Shown here one piece after another: positions 1 to 9,261 of a stretch of DNA of 64,000 bases. The stretch is from Enterococcus avium ATCC 14025. GTDB lineage: Bacteria; Bacillota; Bacilli; Lactobacillales; Enterococcaceae. The stretch lies in contig NZ_KE136366.1 of NCBI RefSeq assembly GCF_000406965.1, positions 149,445 to 213,444 of the forward strand, given 5' to 3'. The notes under the pieces were generated by a model that was given only the letters and a program-made list of their open reading frames with translations, searched no databases and had not been told where the DNA came from. Every line of letters starts with the position of its first letter. The first letter of the stretch is position 1. A program made the translations under genes and the position numbers.

Positions 1-1208
1 TTTTTATCATGAAGATACTGCAATCTTTTCAAGGAGGCACTTCGAATAATCTAGCGTTGTTCTTCCCAGCAGCCTTCATTCCACTGATTCTGACGGTCTT
101 TGTTAATCGACGAGCAGGGGCTTTGTCCGCAGTTTTTCAGACCGTTTTTGCACTGTTTATTTACTACAATGCCATCGGTACGAATATGCTGCCCGTCATT
201 TTAATGACGTACCTTTTCTCAGGTACATTGGCTGTTATGGTAAAACAAAGACGCTTATCTGATCAAGTGAAGCAAGCAATGCTTTGGATCGTGGCCTTTC
301 CAGTTGCCTGGTCGATCATTTTAAGTATCTATCAAGGAATGTCCTTTACTGATTCGCAAACCTGGGGACTGCTGCTAGGTGCTTTTGCCGCCAGCATTTT
401 ATCCTTTATTATGGGAATGGGACTTCAACCGTATATCGAAATCTTAGTGACAGATAGCGGTGTAATTACCTTAAATGAATTAAGTAATCCGAACCATCCG
501 TTGCTAAAAGAACTGCTGGAGAAGGCTCCCGGAACCTATCATCACTCAATGATGGTGGCTAATCTGAGTGCTAATGCTGTGGCAGAAATCGGCGGTCGTT
601 CGTTGTTGACGCGAGTAGCCTGCTACTATCACGATATTGGTAAAATTCGTCATGCAAATTTCTTTGTAGAAAATTTACCGACTGGGGCAGAGAATCCGCA
701 TAACTTCCTGCTGCCGGAAGATAGCAAACAAATTATTTTCGGTCATGTGATTGAAGGGGCGAAAATTCTGAAGGAATATAAGATGCCGCAAATGGTGATT
801 GATATTTGTAATCAGCATCATGGAACAACCTTGATGAAATTCTTCTATTTTAAAGCCAAGGAGCGCAACCCTGAAGTAACAGAAGCAGACTTCCGTTATC
901 CAGGACCTAGGCCACAGACTCGCGAAGCTGGGGTTGTAAACATCGCGGATAGCTGTGAGGCGGCGGTCAGAGCGATGGATCATCCTTCGATTGATAAGAT
1001 TACGGAGTTTGTGCATAATCTGATTGAGGAACGAATCAATGATGGTCAGCTAGACGATTCCGGATTGACGTTGAAAGAGATTCGTATCGTTGAAAAATCA
1101 TTGATTAGCGGTTTAAGCTCAACCTTCCATTCACGCATCAAATATCCGAGAATGCAATCAGAGGCGGAGAAAATGAAAGAAGAGCAAGAGAAAAAAGGGG
1201 AAGAGTAA
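1..1208 (+). CDS. pgpH: PgpH-type cyclic-di-AMP phosphodiesterase, C-terminal part (5' end outside window)
   Basis: The reading frame is open to the left edge, so the N-terminus is missing. What remains is a run of hydrophobic membrane segments (about the first 150 residues), then a cytoplasmic HD domain. Visible motifs are a His-His pair in GTYHHS, the HD pair in CYYHDIGKI, and later His residues (FGHVIEG, NQHHG). This matches the 7TMR-HD family, in which PgpH hydrolyses c-di-AMP at the inner face of the membrane. In Firmicutes the gene lies between phoH and ybeY, and ybeY follows here with a 1-nt overlap (stop TAA shares its last A with ATG), so the two are co-transcribed. The extracellular domain and first membrane helix should lie upstream of the window. 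Confidence 0.93.
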   Translation, partial: FIMKILQSFQGGTSNNLALFFPAAFIPLILTVFVNRRAGALSAVFQTVFALFIYYNAIGTNMLPVILMTYLFSGTLAVMVKQRRLSDQVKQAMLWIVAFPVAWSIILSIYQGMSFTDSQTWGLLLGAFAASILSFIMGMGLQPYIEILVTDSGVITLNELSNPNHPLLKELLEKAPGTYHHSMMVANLSANAVAEIGGRSLLTRVACYYHDIGKIRHANFFVENLPTGAENPHNFLLPEDSKQIIFGHVIEGAKILKEYKMPQMVIDICNQHHGTTLMKFFYFKAKERNPEVTEADFRYPGPRPQTREAGVVNIADSCEAAVRAMDHPSIDKITEFVHNLIEERINDGQLDDSGLTLKEIRIVEKSLISGLSSTFHSRIKYPRMQSEAEKMKEEQEKKGEE

Positions 1209-1681
1209 TGGATATTACGTTTATTGACGAAACAGAGCAGGTCTCTGAAGAAAAAATTCAAGAAATCGATGGCGTATTACAGTTTGCGGCTGACTATTTG
1301 AAGCTGCCGAAGGATACGGAAATGTCTGTTACTTTTATGGATAATGCAGCGATCCAAGTCATCAATCGTGATTATCGCGGCAAGGACGCACCGACTGACG
1401 TCATCAGCTTTGCGCTGGAAGAAGAAGGTGAAGATGAGATTCCGATCATCATGGACGAGGAAGATCCGATGCCGCGGAATTTAGGCGACATCATGATTTC
1501 TACGGAACGTGCCACAGAACAGGCAGAGGAGTATGGGCATAGCTTTGATCGCGAACTGGGATTTCTAGCTGTACATGGTTTTTTGCATATCAATGGGTAC
1601 GACCATATGACTCCTGAGGACGAAAAAGAGATGTTTGGTCTGCAGAAAGAGATATTAGATGCCTATGGACTTAAAAGATAA
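1208..1681 (+). CDS. ybeY: YbeY endoribonuclease (rRNA maturation factor)
   Basis: 157 residues, normal for the family. The zinc-binding signature H-G-x-L-H-x-x-G-Y-D-H is present near residue 125 ([11 protein letters not shown]), with the N-terminal strand and the DVISFA segment typical of YbeY. The enzyme is a metal-dependent single-strand endoribonuclease needed for 16S rRNA 3' end processing and 70S quality control. It starts on the last base of the pgpH stop codon and overlaps dgkA by 23 nt, so it is the middle of a tightly coupled operon. Confidence 0.96.
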   Translation: MDITFIDETEQVSEEKIQEIDGVLQFAADYLKLPKDTEMSVTFMDNAAIQVINRDYRGKDAPTDVISFALEEEGEDEIPIIMDEEDPMPRNLGDIMISTERATEQAEEYGHSFDRELGFLAVHGFLHINGYDHMTPEDEKEMFGLQKEILDAYGLKR

Positions 1682-2063
1682 AACAGAGAAAAACAAACAT
1701 TTTATCACCTCGTTAGAATTTGCGATTCAAGGGATCAAGACAGTCTTTCAAGAGGAACGCAATATGCGTGCTCACGTGGTTTTTGGCCTGATGGCGATTC
1801 TGGTAGCATTTTTATTAGGAGTCTCTGTGCTAGAATGGCTTTGGATTTTTTTAGCCGTCTTTCTCGTTTGGATTGTGGAGATTATCAACACGGTTTTTGA
1901 GAATGTGGTAGACATGGTAACCGATTGCCATTTTCATCCAATCGGCAAGAAAATCAAAGATATGGCTGCCGGAGCTGTTTTAGTGACGTCAGTGTTTGCC
2001 ATAATCGTTGGTGTGATTATCTTTTTACCAAAAATTATTGAGCTTTTTCTTTCGGGAAATTGA
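1659..2063 (+). CDS. dgkA: Undecaprenol / diacylglycerol kinase, DgkA family
   Basis: 134 residues with three membrane helices and the family core E-I-I-N-T-x-x-E-x-x-V-D (residues about 69-81) followed by [15 protein letters not shown]. In Gram-positive bacteria this small integral-membrane kinase mainly phosphorylates undecaprenol, recycling the cell-wall lipid carrier. ATG at 1659 has AAAGAGA 6 nt upstream; a second ATG at 1665 is 12 nt from it and less likely. The gene overlaps ybeY by 23 nt and lies directly before era, the usual Firmicutes order. cdd, which sits here in Bacillus, is absent. Confidence 0.92.
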   Translation: MPMDLKDKTEKNKHFITSLEFAIQGIKTVFQEERNMRAHVVFGLMAILVAFLLGVSVLEWLWIFLAVFLVWIVEIINTVFENVVDMVTDCHFHPIGKKIKDMAAGAVLVTSVFAIIVGVIIFLPKIIELFLSGN

Positions 2064-2092
2064 GTATTTAAGGTTCAGAAAGGAACTTTTAC

Positions 2093-2992
2093 ATGTCAGA
2101 ACATAAATCAGGGTTTGTGGCGATTGTTGGTCGACCAAATGTTGGTAAATCAACATTACTAAATCGCATCGTAGGTCAAAAAATCGCGATTATGAGCGAT
2201 AAGGCACAAACCACTAGAAATAAAATTCAAGGTGTTTATACAACACCGGAAGCACAAATAGTTTTTATCGATACGCCAGGTATTCATAAACCGAAGCATC
2301 GCTTAGGCGATTACATGGTAGAGATGGCCTATAGCGCTTTGCGTGAAGTGGATGCCATCATTTTCATGGTTAGTGCAGATCAAAAACGTGGACGCGGTGA
2401 TGACTTCATTTTGGAACGATTAAGCAAACAGGAAGTGCCTGTTTACTTGGTCATCAATAAAATTGATACGATCCATCCAGACGAGTTATTGACGATCATT
2501 GATGACTATCGGACAATCATGGAGTTTAAAGAAATCATCCCTATTTCGGCGACAGAAGGCAACAATGTCGAGCATTTGCTAGATGTTTTAGTCGATCAAA
2601 TGGATGAAGGTCCACAATATTTCCCAGACGATCAAATTACCGATCACCCAGAATATTTTATCGTTTCTGAACTGATTCGTGAAAAAGTATTGAGCTTAAC
2701 GCGTGATGAAGTTCCGCATTCAGTGGCTGTCGTGACGGAATCAATGAAACGGGATGAGAATGACAAGGTTCATATCCAAGCGACGATCATTGTCGAACGG
2801 ACAAGCCAAAAGGGTATCATTATCGGAAAAGGCGGGAAGATGCTGAAAAATATCGGTACACAAGCCCGCAAGGATATTGAGACGCTTTTAGCTGACAAGG
2901 TATACTTAGAGCTTTGGGTTAAAGTCCAAAAGGATTGGCGCGATAAACAAACTTATCTCCAAGACTACGGTTACCGTAAAGACGACTATTAA
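2093..2992 (+). CDS. era: GTPase Era
   Basis: 299 residues. N-terminal GTPase with G1 GRPNVGKST (about 14-22), G3 DTPG, G4 NKID and G5-like SATEG. The C-terminal KH RNA-binding domain has the GxxG loop IGKGGKMLK near residue 245. Era binds the 3' end of 16S rRNA and helps mature the 30S subunit; in Gram-positive bacteria it is also a (p)ppGpp target. RBS AAAGGAAC precedes the ATG. A terminator follows at once, so era closes the pgpH-ybeY-dgkA-era operon. Confidence 0.97.
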   Translation: MSEHKSGFVAIVGRPNVGKSTLLNRIVGQKIAIMSDKAQTTRNKIQGVYTTPEAQIVFIDTPGIHKPKHRLGDYMVEMAYSALREVDAIIFMVSADQKRGRGDDFILERLSKQEVPVYLVINKIDTIHPDELLTIIDDYRTIMEFKEIIPISATEGNNVEHLLDVLVDQMDEGPQYFPDDQITDHPEYFIVSELIREKVLSLTRDEVPHSVAVVTESMKRDENDKVHIQATIIVERTSQKGIIIGKGGKMLKNIGTQARKDIETLLADKVYLELWVKVQKDWRDKQTYLQDYGYRKDDY

Positions 2993-2998
2993 TAAACA

Positions 2999-3030
2999 AA
3001 GCTTCACGATTTCTTCGTGGAGCTTTTGTT
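2999..3030 (+). terminator. Rho-independent terminator after era
   Basis: 11-bp stem (2999-3009 with 3015-3025, one G-U pair) with a short loop and a TTTTGTT tail. It begins 6 nt after the era stop codon. Confidence 0.88.
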
Positions 3031-3085
3031 AGCTCTGCTTTTCGCAGGATGTTTAGATAGACTTTTGTTAAACTGAGTTAGATGT
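3027..3085 (+). repeat. Possible degenerate copy of the structured intergenic repeat
   Basis: It carries the motif TTTTCGCAG (3039-3047) preceded by TTAG and six bases, the same layout as the 5' side of the full repeats at 4606, 13166 and 31461. ACTGAGTTA (3072-3080) can pair only partly with the 5' side. The interior is about 24 nt instead of 67, so this is a shortened or decayed copy at best. It lies in the recO leader. Confidence 0.35.
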
Positions 3086-3107
3086 TATCGAAGAGAGGTG
3101 CGTATGG

Positions 3108-3887
3108 ATGGCGCAGGTTGGTGAAACCAAAGGCATCATTTTATTTAGTCGGGATTATAAAGAAAAAGACAAGCTAATCAAGATCTTCACGGAATCGGCT
3201 GGGAAGGTCATGTTTTTTGCAAAGGGAATTCATCGTGCGAACAACCCCTTGCAAACAGCGGTTCAGCCTTTTACTGAAGCGGTATTTATCGGGAATTTGA
3301 AAACGGATGGCCTTTCTTTCTTAAATAGTGCCAAAGATATCCATCCTATGCGAAAGCTTCAAGAGGATATTTTTTTGAATGCTTATGGTTCCTATATCTT
3401 AGGTTTAACGGATGCAGCGATTGAAGATCATGTGTATGATCCGGCTTTGTACGGGTTCACTCGAGAAGCATTGCAGCGAATGGATGAAGGTGCAGATGGT
3501 GAGACGATCATGAATATTTTTGAAGTTCAAATCATGCAGCGCTTCGGAGTTTCGCTTAATTGGCAGGCTTGTGGAGTGTGCGGAAAGAAAACCGGCGCCT
3601 TCGATTTCTCCTCGAAGTACAATGGGATTCTTTGCCAAGATCACTGGCATTTAGATCAGCATCGTTATCATGCTGACCCACGAGCAATCTATTTTATCCG
3701 CTTGTTTAACAGTGTAACCTATGAAAATATCAATACGATCAATCTAAAGCCGGAGACAAAAAAAGCGATCCGCCAAACACTGGATCAATTATACGAAGAA
3801 TATATTGGCCTGCATTTGAAGAGTAAAAAGTTTATTGATCAAATGGGCGAATGGCAAGATGTATTAATACCTAAAGACGCAGAATAA
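3108..3887 (+). CDS. recO: DNA repair protein RecO
   Basis: 259 residues, typical length. N-terminal OB fold beginning GETKGIILFSRDYKEKDKL, then a helical domain with the C-x-x-C pair CGVCG (about residues 157-161) and a further Cys/His (CQDH) that form a zinc site in many RecO proteins. RecO anneals SSB-coated single strands and loads RecA with RecR in RecF-pathway gap repair. The start at 3108 has RBS AGAGAGG 9 nt upstream. In Bacillus and most Lactobacillales glyQ comes next; here the his operon intervenes. Confidence 0.95.
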   Translation: MAQVGETKGIILFSRDYKEKDKLIKIFTESAGKVMFFAKGIHRANNPLQTAVQPFTEAVFIGNLKTDGLSFLNSAKDIHPMRKLQEDIFLNAYGSYILGLTDAAIEDHVYDPALYGFTREALQRMDEGADGETIMNIFEVQIMQRFGVSLNWQACGVCGKKTGAFDFSSKYNGILCQDHWHLDQHRYHADPRAIYFIRLFNSVTYENINTINLKPETKKAIRQTLDQLYEEYIGLHLKSKKFIDQMGEWQDVLIPKDAE

Positions 3888-3924
3888 GCTGTAGAACCTA
3901 TTCAGGACTACGGCTTATTTTTTT
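3886..3924 (+). terminator. Rho-independent terminator after recO
   Basis: Stem AAGCTGTAG (3886-3894) with CTACGGCTT (3908-3916), one G-U pair, then ATTTTTTT. The stem overlaps the recO stop codon and the 3' end of the convergent minus-strand gene. Confidence 0.85.
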
Positions 3925-4289
3925 GTCTTTAACTGTTTACAGAAGAACAGCCAAATCAGACTGCCGGTGAAGGACAAGAAAAGATAAAGAAAAATCATCT
4001 GTCCATTTGGTTGGTTCTGATAAATGATTACCGAAGCAAATGTACCGATGAACAGAAAGTAAACGAAATAAAAGAAAGTCCGGATTTTATCAGATAAAGA
4101 GGTTCTGGTTTCAATGAAGTAGGAAGCGATTAAGAATAAGGTAACAGTGAGTATGTTAAATAAGGGTTTAATAGACCAGCCATTTGTATACAGCTCATGT
4201 GACCAATCGGATAACAGTCCACCTACGAGCAAAACGAGAAATACGAAATACAAATTCGTTTTTCTTGATTTTCGGGTATTACTCATCAT
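3915..4289 (-). CDS. Small membrane protein of unknown function
   Basis: About 124 residues with four predicted membrane helices and a very basic N-terminus (SNTRKSRKTN). I do not recognise the family. ATG at 4289 (or the adjacent one at 4286) is preferred because GGAG lies 7-8 nt upstream; a start at 4319 would have no ribosome site. It is a single gene, convergent with recO and divergent from the his leader. No catalytic or binding motif is visible. Confidence 0.6.
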   Translation of the reverse strand: MMSNTRKSRKTNLYFVFLVLLVGGLLSDWSHELYTNGWSIKPLFNILTVTLFLIASYFIETRTSLSDKIRTFFYFVYFLFIGTFASVIIYQNQPNGQMIFLYLFLSFTGSLIWLFFCKQLKTKK

Positions 4290-4454
4290 TAGAAATCTCC
4301 AGATCATTTTTATGCTCACCTAGTTTTCCCACATTTTTCATTCCTTTAGTTTTCTAACTTTCTCGTTAAGAAAAGTATATCAGAAAAGTTTGCTGAAAAA
4401 ATCAAATCTTTTATTTCTTACTCTGCAAAATGTTCGCTCATTCACAGATTACCA

Positions 4455-4483
4455 TTGCTAATTTATGGCAAAACGATTAATAT
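4455..4483 (+). promoter_or_regulatory. Candidate promoter of the histidine operon
   Basis: -35 TTGCTA (4455-4460), 17-bp spacer, -10 TAATAT (4478-4483). Transcription would begin near 4490, giving a leader of about 280 nt that contains both structured repeat units. No T-box sequence (AGGGTGGNACCGCG) is present in this leader. Confidence 0.5.
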
Positions 4484-4535
4484 TGTTAGAAAACACTAAG
4501 GATATATCAGATAAACTAAGAATACGTGTCGAGCT

Positions 4536-4605
4536 GGTATGCGAGATGAAAATCAACTTCATTTTTTATGAACTTGAAAAAATGATTACATAAATTGACT
4601 TAGGA
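4536..4605 (+). repeat. 3' half-copy of the structured intergenic repeat
   Basis: It has the conserved GGTATGCG (4536-4543), then GAAAATCAACTT and an A/T hairpin TCATTTTTT / AAAAAATGA (4559-4567 with 4577-4585). This equals the second half of the full copy that follows. Both units end in nearly the same sequence, TACATAAA.TGACTTAGGA (4587-4605 and 4740-4759), so the leader holds a tandem partial duplication. No convincing 5' stem strand was found for this unit. Confidence 0.6.
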
Positions 4606-4738
4606 TGCCAGTTCAGCTTTTCGCAGAGTGTGGCATCTGGTCTGAATACAACAAAGTAGGGCAAAATAAAGCTCGAACTGTTTAGCTGAATGGTATACGG
4701 TAGGAAAATCAAACTTAATTTTCTGCAAAGAAAATTAA
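4606..4738 (+). repeat. Structured intergenic repeat, copy 1 (his leader)
   Basis: Hairpin I: TGCCA, bulged G (4611) and TTCAGC (4612-4617) pair with GCTGAA (4685-4690) and TGGTA, enclosing exactly 67 nt that begin TTTTCGCAG. Linker: TATACGGTAGGAAAATCAAA. Hairpin II: TTAATTTTCT (4715-4724) with AGAAAATTAA (4729-4738), a perfect 10-bp stem with loop GCAA. Copies 2 and 3 have the same layout and interior length but different stem bases that still pair. Confidence 0.75.
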
Positions 4739-4768
4739 ATACATAAAAATGACTTAGGAGTGATAAGT

Positions 4769-6328
4769 GTGGAAGAATTATGGGAAGTATTAAGACCCGA
4801 AGAGCAAATCGAATTGAAATTAAGAAAGTTATATACTCAGCATCATTTTCAACCTTATCACTTAAACAACTTTGAAGAATATGGTGACTATCAGCAAAAT
4901 TACAATTTTTTGCGAAATTCCTCCATCATTACTTTTACTGGAAACGACGGTCGGACAATGGCATTGAAGCCGGATGTGACGTTGTCAATTGCTAAAAATA
5001 CACCAGATGGCGAAGCACGAAAGGTCTATTATGTAGAAGATGTCTATCGCCATGATCGTCAGGCAGGCGAGTACCAGAAAATTTATCAGATCGGTCTAGA
5101 AATCATTGATGAAATTACTTGGGATGATCAGCTGGAAATGTTAAAGCTTGCTTGGGAAAGTTTGGCACAAGTTGGTGAAGGAACACTAGATCTTTCACAT
5201 ATGGGAATCATCAATGGGATTTGTGATCGTTTTTCAATTGAGGATCGCCAAAAGGTCTTGGATTGCCTGCGAGATAAAAGTTCTCATGGCATGGATGAAT
5301 TGACAACCAAAGCAGGATTATCAAAAGAAGAAGCGGACAACTTAGCCAAATTGGTTCGTTTATCAGGAGATTTTGAAACAAAATATCAGCGTGCCAAAGT
5401 TTTGTTGGCGTCTTATCCTGAAGCGCAGGCTGGATTAGAAGAATTGAAACAATTATACAAAGCATTGCAGAAAGAAGACTTATCAGAGAAAATTCGTCTG
5501 CGATTAGATTTTTCGATCATGAATGATGCGGATTATTATAGTGGATTGTTGTTCCAAGGCTTCATTAAAGAAGCGCGGGAAACAATTTTATATGGCGGAC
5601 GTTACGACCGTTTAATGAGTCGTCAAGGAAAGCGTCAAGGTGCGATTGGCTTTGGATTAAAGCTGAATCATGTCGGGCAAAAACTACCATCGGATAATCA
5701 AAGTTCAGAGTACTTGAATGTAGCTCTGCCTAAGGGGCGAATGGGAGATGCGGTGTATGATCTGTTCACCAAGGCCGGAGTGGCAGCTGAAGGTGTCTTT
5801 GAAGACAATCGCAAACTGATTTTTTGTGATGAGGTTAATAAATTACGTTTCTTTTTAGTGAAGCCTAGTGACGTAGCAATCTATGTGGAGCACGGAGCAG
5901 CGGACATCGGCGTGGTAGGAAAAGATATTCTATTAGAAAACAAAGCAGACGTTATTGAATTTTTGGATTTACATATGGGTGTCTGCCGATTAGCGGTTGC
6001 TGCGCATAATGATTTCGAAGAAGATTTTTCACGTCCGTTACGTGTATCAACAAAATATCCGACCATCACTCGTGAGTATTATGAAGGGATTGGGCGGTCT
6101 GTAGAATTGATTCATTTACACGGTTCGATCGAATTAGCTCCATTATTAGGGTTATCCGACGTGATTGTCGATATTGTCGAAACAGGCACGACCTTAAAAG
6201 AAAATGATTTGAAGGTGATTCAAGACATTGCGCCATCTTCTGCTCGGTTGATCATTAACAACGCGACATGGCGCTTTAAGCAAGAACGAATCCAAAAAGT
6301 GATCGAGAAGGTGAGGAAGCAACTATGA
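4769..6328 (+). CDS. hisZG: HisZ-HisG fusion: ATP phosphoribosyltransferase regulatory and catalytic subunits in one chain
   Basis: 519 residues. Residues about 1-310 are HisZ, a histidyl-tRNA-synthetase-like regulatory subunit (LKPDVTLSIAK, YVEDVYRH, YYSGLLFQGF, LYGGRYDRL). After a short linker (LPSDNQSS) a complete short-form HisG follows from about residue 315 (NVALPKGRMGDAVYDLF), with the PRPP loop VDIVETGTTL near residue 462. HisG joins ATP and PRPP, the first and feedback-controlled step of histidine synthesis; short-form HisG needs HisZ. GTG at 4769 is chosen because AGGAG (4756-4760) lies 8 nt upstream; a GTG at 4760 overlaps that RBS. No stop or frameshift separates the domains. It overlaps hisD by 4 nt (ATGA). 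Confidence 0.93.
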   Translation: MEELWEVLRPEEQIELKLRKLYTQHHFQPYHLNNFEEYGDYQQNYNFLRNSSIITFTGNDGRTMALKPDVTLSIAKNTPDGEARKVYYVEDVYRHDRQAGEYQKIYQIGLEIIDEITWDDQLEMLKLAWESLAQVGEGTLDLSHMGIINGICDRFSIEDRQKVLDCLRDKSSHGMDELTTKAGLSKEEADNLAKLVRLSGDFETKYQRAKVLLASYPEAQAGLEELKQLYKALQKEDLSEKIRLRLDFSIMNDADYYSGLLFQGFIKEARETILYGGRYDRLMSRQGKRQGAIGFGLKLNHVGQKLPSDNQSSEYLNVALPKGRMGDAVYDLFTKAGVAAEGVFEDNRKLIFCDEVNKLRFFLVKPSDVAIYVEHGAADIGVVGKDILLENKADVIEFLDLHMGVCRLAVAAHNDFEEDFSRPLRVSTKYPTITREYYEGIGRSVELIHLHGSIELAPLLGLSDVIVDIVETGTTLKENDLKVIQDIAPSSARLIINNATWRFKQERIQKVIEKVRKQL

Positions 6329-7599
6329 GAGTGTATTCAACTCAAACGGATCAATTAGCCGATATCTTAGCACGAAAGTATTCTGAGACTGCGGATGTAT
6401 CTGAGGTGGTCAAAAAAATTATAGAACGCGTACAACAAGATGGAGATCAAGCCCTTTATCAATTAATCAAAGAAATCGATCATGTCACTTTGGATACATT
6501 AGCAGTCAGTGAAAGCGAGATCGAAGCAGCCTTAAAGGGAGTATCGCCAGAATTATTAAAGGTGATGGAGCAGGCGAAAGAAAATATTCTATCCTTCCAT
6601 CAAAAACAAGTACGACAAGGATTTGTTTCAACAGAACCAAATGGTGTTGTGATGGGGCAGCGGATCATTCCTTTAGCACGTGTCGGAGTCTATGTACCTG
6701 GTGGAACGGCGGCTTATCCCAGTACCGTCTTGATGGATGTCCTACCGGCTAAGATCGCTGGTGTGAAGAAAATTGTCACGATGACCCCAACAGATAGTGA
6801 AGGAAATGTTCCAGCAGCTATCTTAGCGGCTGCTTCTATTGCTGGAGTAGATGAAATTTACAAAGTAGGTGGAGCACATGGTGTAGCGGCACTTGCGTAT
6901 GGCACAGAGACGATTCCGAAGGTAGATAAGATTGTGGGACCGGGAAATATTTATGTTGCCACGGCCAAGCGCATGGTTTATGGCGAAGTTGATATTGATA
7001 TGATCGCCGGACCGAGTGACGTGTTGATCGTTGCTGATCATAGCGCAAATCCTCGCTGGATTGCAGCCGATCTTTTAGCGCAGGCGGAGCATGATACACT
7101 AGCACAAGCAATTCTGGTAACGACAGAAGAGACACTGATTGAAAAAGTTCAATCAGAATTAGAGCAGCAATTAGCGGTATTGCCGCGTAAAGAAATCGCT
7201 GGAGCAGCTATCGAGAATACAGGGAAAATTATTTTAGTAAAAGATTTGGAAGAAGCGATCTCTATCGCTAACCAAATCGCGCCGGAGCATTTGGAACTAT
7301 CTGTATCAGAGCCGTTTGCTTTGTTAGGAAGGGTTGAAAATGCCGGAAGCGTCTTTTTAGGTCATCACACTCCAGAGGTTTTAGGGGATTACTTTGCGGG
7401 ACCGAACCATACCTTACCGACAGAAGGAACAGCTCGGTTTTATTCGCCATTATCGGTGGATGATTTTATAAAGAAGAGCAGCTACCTGTATTATACCGAA
7501 GAGGCTATGAAAGAAGCAGCCTCTGCAGTTGAACTATTCGCGGAGACTGAAGATTTAATCGGCCATGCGCGATCCATGAAAGTGCGAAGAGGTGAATAG
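6325..7599 (+). CDS. hisD: Histidinol dehydrogenase
   Basis: 424 residues, full length. Family motifs: YVPGGTAAYPSTVLM (about 112-126), VGGAHGVAALAYGT, KIVGPGNIYVA, DMIAGPSDVL and AEHDTLAQA. The zinc-dependent cytoplasmic enzyme oxidises L-histidinol to L-histidine in two NAD-dependent steps, the last in the pathway. ATGA overlap with hisZG shows translational coupling; hisC starts 2 nt after its stop. Confidence 0.97.
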   Translation: MRVYSTQTDQLADILARKYSETADVSEVVKKIIERVQQDGDQALYQLIKEIDHVTLDTLAVSESEIEAALKGVSPELLKVMEQAKENILSFHQKQVRQGFVSTEPNGVVMGQRIIPLARVGVYVPGGTAAYPSTVLMDVLPAKIAGVKKIVTMTPTDSEGNVPAAILAAASIAGVDEIYKVGGAHGVAALAYGTETIPKVDKIVGPGNIYVATAKRMVYGEVDIDMIAGPSDVLIVADHSANPRWIAADLLAQAEHDTLAQAILVTTEETLIEKVQSELEQQLAVLPRKEIAGAAIENTGKIILVKDLEEAISIANQIAPEHLELSVSEPFALLGRVENAGSVFLGHHTPEVLGDYFAGPNHTLPTEGTARFYSPLSVDDFIKKSSYLYYTEEAMKEAASAVELFAETEDLIGHARSMKVRRGE

Positions 7600-7601
7600 G
7601 C

Positions 7602-8660
7602 ATGACATTTTTAAATCAAAAATATCAGGATCTTACTCCATATACACCAGGAGAACAAGTAAACGAGGGAGAATTCATTAAATTAAACACAAATGAAAGT
7701 CCTTATCCGCCGGCCCCCAGCGTGGAATCAGCAGTTGCTGAGGTGTCACAAAGCTTAAACCGTTACTCAAATATTACCGTCGAAGCTGTAGCAAAACCGT
7801 TAGCACAGCATTTAGGTGTGAAGCAGGAGCAGCTTTTCCTTGGTAATGGTAGTGATGAGGTGCTCTCGTATATTTTTCAAGGCTTCACTGAAGAAGGCAT
7901 CGCTTTTCCAGATGTGACCTATGGTTTTTATCAGGTATATAGCGCTCTTTATAAAGTTGATTCAACCGTTGTTCCGTTGAATAATGATTTCACGCTAGAG
8001 CTCAAGGAATACGATGCGTTGGCCGGCACAGTGATTTTTGCCAATCCCAATGCGCCAACAGGCATCTATTTGTCACAAGCAGAAATCTGCGCCTTTTTAG
8101 AGCGTCATCCAGATCGCTTAGTTGTTGTGGATGAGGCGTATATTGATTTTAGCGGAGCTTCAATGGTGACTTTGATTGAAAAATATCAGAATTTATTTGT
8201 GGTAGGAACCTTCTCAAAATCCCGTCAATTGGCGGGAGCACGTTTAGGCTTTGGCGTTGGGAATACGGATTTGATAGCAGATATGAATCGCTTACGTTTC
8301 AGTTTAAATCCTTACAATATCAATAGCTTAACTCAAGCAGCTGGCGGCGCAGTTTTACAGGAGCAGGAATACGTAGATCAAAAAATTCAAGAAACAATTC
8401 AGGTTCGAGAATGGAGCAAGCAGGCGCTGACAAAGCTTGGCTTTGAACAAACAGATAGTCAGGGAAACTTCTTGTTTGCAAAACATCCGCAAATTACTGG
8501 AGAAAAATTATTCGAGGCTTTGCGAGAAAAGAAAATTTTAGTGCGCTGGTTTAATCAGCCGCGTACAAAGGATTATTTAAGGATCACTGTGGGAACCCAG
8601 GAGCAAATGGAGCAGCTAGTTAAAGTATTATCAACAATACTAGAAGAGGTGAAAGCATGA
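7602..8660 (+). CDS. hisC: Histidinol-phosphate aminotransferase
   Basis: 352 residues, fold-type I PLP aminotransferase. Visible: LNTNESPYPPAP at the N-terminus, NPNAPTG near 148, VVDEAYIDF near 180, and the Schiff-base lysine in TFSKSRQLAGARLG near 208. It transfers an amino group from glutamate to imidazole-acetol phosphate. RBS AAGAGGTG precedes ATG; the stop overlaps hisB by 4 nt. Confidence 0.96.
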   Translation: MTFLNQKYQDLTPYTPGEQVNEGEFIKLNTNESPYPPAPSVESAVAEVSQSLNRYSNITVEAVAKPLAQHLGVKQEQLFLGNGSDEVLSYIFQGFTEEGIAFPDVTYGFYQVYSALYKVDSTVVPLNNDFTLELKEYDALAGTVIFANPNAPTGIYLSQAEICAFLERHPDRLVVVDEAYIDFSGASMVTLIEKYQNLFVVGTFSKSRQLAGARLGFGVGNTDLIADMNRLRFSLNPYNINSLTQAAGGAVLQEQEYVDQKIQETIQVREWSKQALTKLGFEQTDSQGNFLFAKHPQITGEKLFEALREKKILVRWFNQPRTKDYLRITVGTQEQMEQLVKVLSTILEEVKA

Positions 8661-9250
8661 GAAAAGCAGAAGTGACACGTAATACATCTGAAACAAAGAT
8701 TCAACTGGCTCTGACGGTTGATGGTACAGGACAACAAACGATCAAAACAGGTGTGGGCTTTTTAGATCATATGTTGGAATTATTTGTTCGCCATGGACGC
8801 TTTGATCTGGAACTGGTATGTGATGGTGATATTGAGGTTGATGCTCACCACACGACTGAGGATGTGGCGATCGCGATAGGTCGAGCTTTTTCTGAAAGTC
8901 TTGGCGAACGTCGAGGCATCAAACGTTATGGCAGTATGCTATTACCGATGGATGAAGCTTTAGTGATGTCAGCGATTGATATCAGCGGACGTGGGATGGC
9001 TGTGGTCGAGCTGGATATTCCCAGCGAAAAAATCGGTTCGCAATTTGATACTGAGTTAGTTGAGGAATTCTTTATCGCTTTTGCCCGAGAACTAGGTGCG
9101 ACGATTCATCTGCACCAAATTGCTGGTAAGAATAGCCACCACATCGTGGAAGCCTGTTTCAAAGGTTTTGGAAGAGCGTTAGGTGATGCGGTAGCAATCA
9201 ATCAATTAGCACCAGATGAGATTCCATCAACAAAAGGAACGATCAATTAA
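8657..9250 (+). CDS. hisB: Imidazoleglycerol-phosphate dehydratase
   Basis: 197 residues, the single-function form without the HAD phosphatase seen in enterobacterial HisB. The two manganese-binding His-rich motifs are present: HHTTEDVAIAIG (about 64-75) and KNSHHIVEACFKG (about 157-169), plus FLDHMLELFVRHG. It dehydrates IGP to imidazole-acetol phosphate. ATGA overlap with hisC. The phosphatase step is covered by the separate hisK at 12031. Confidence 0.97.
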   Translation: MRKAEVTRNTSETKIQLALTVDGTGQQTIKTGVGFLDHMLELFVRHGRFDLELVCDGDIEVDAHHTTEDVAIAIGRAFSESLGERRGIKRYGSMLLPMDEALVMSAIDISGRGMAVVELDIPSEKIGSQFDTELVEEFFIAFARELGATIHLHQIAGKNSHHIVEACFKGFGRALGDAVAINQLAPDEIPSTKGTIN

Positions 9251-9261
9251 GGGGGAAGCCT

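Noticed and set aside
4484-4768. T-box or attenuator controlling the his operon
   Set aside because: The long leader invites this, but AGGGTGGNACCGCG, a terminator with T run and a His-codon-rich leader peptide are all missing. The structure is explained by the repeat family.
5211-5465. Antisense open frames inside his, gly and other genes
   Set aside because: They lie opposite well-conserved genes, lack ribosome sites and show no recognisable protein sequence.
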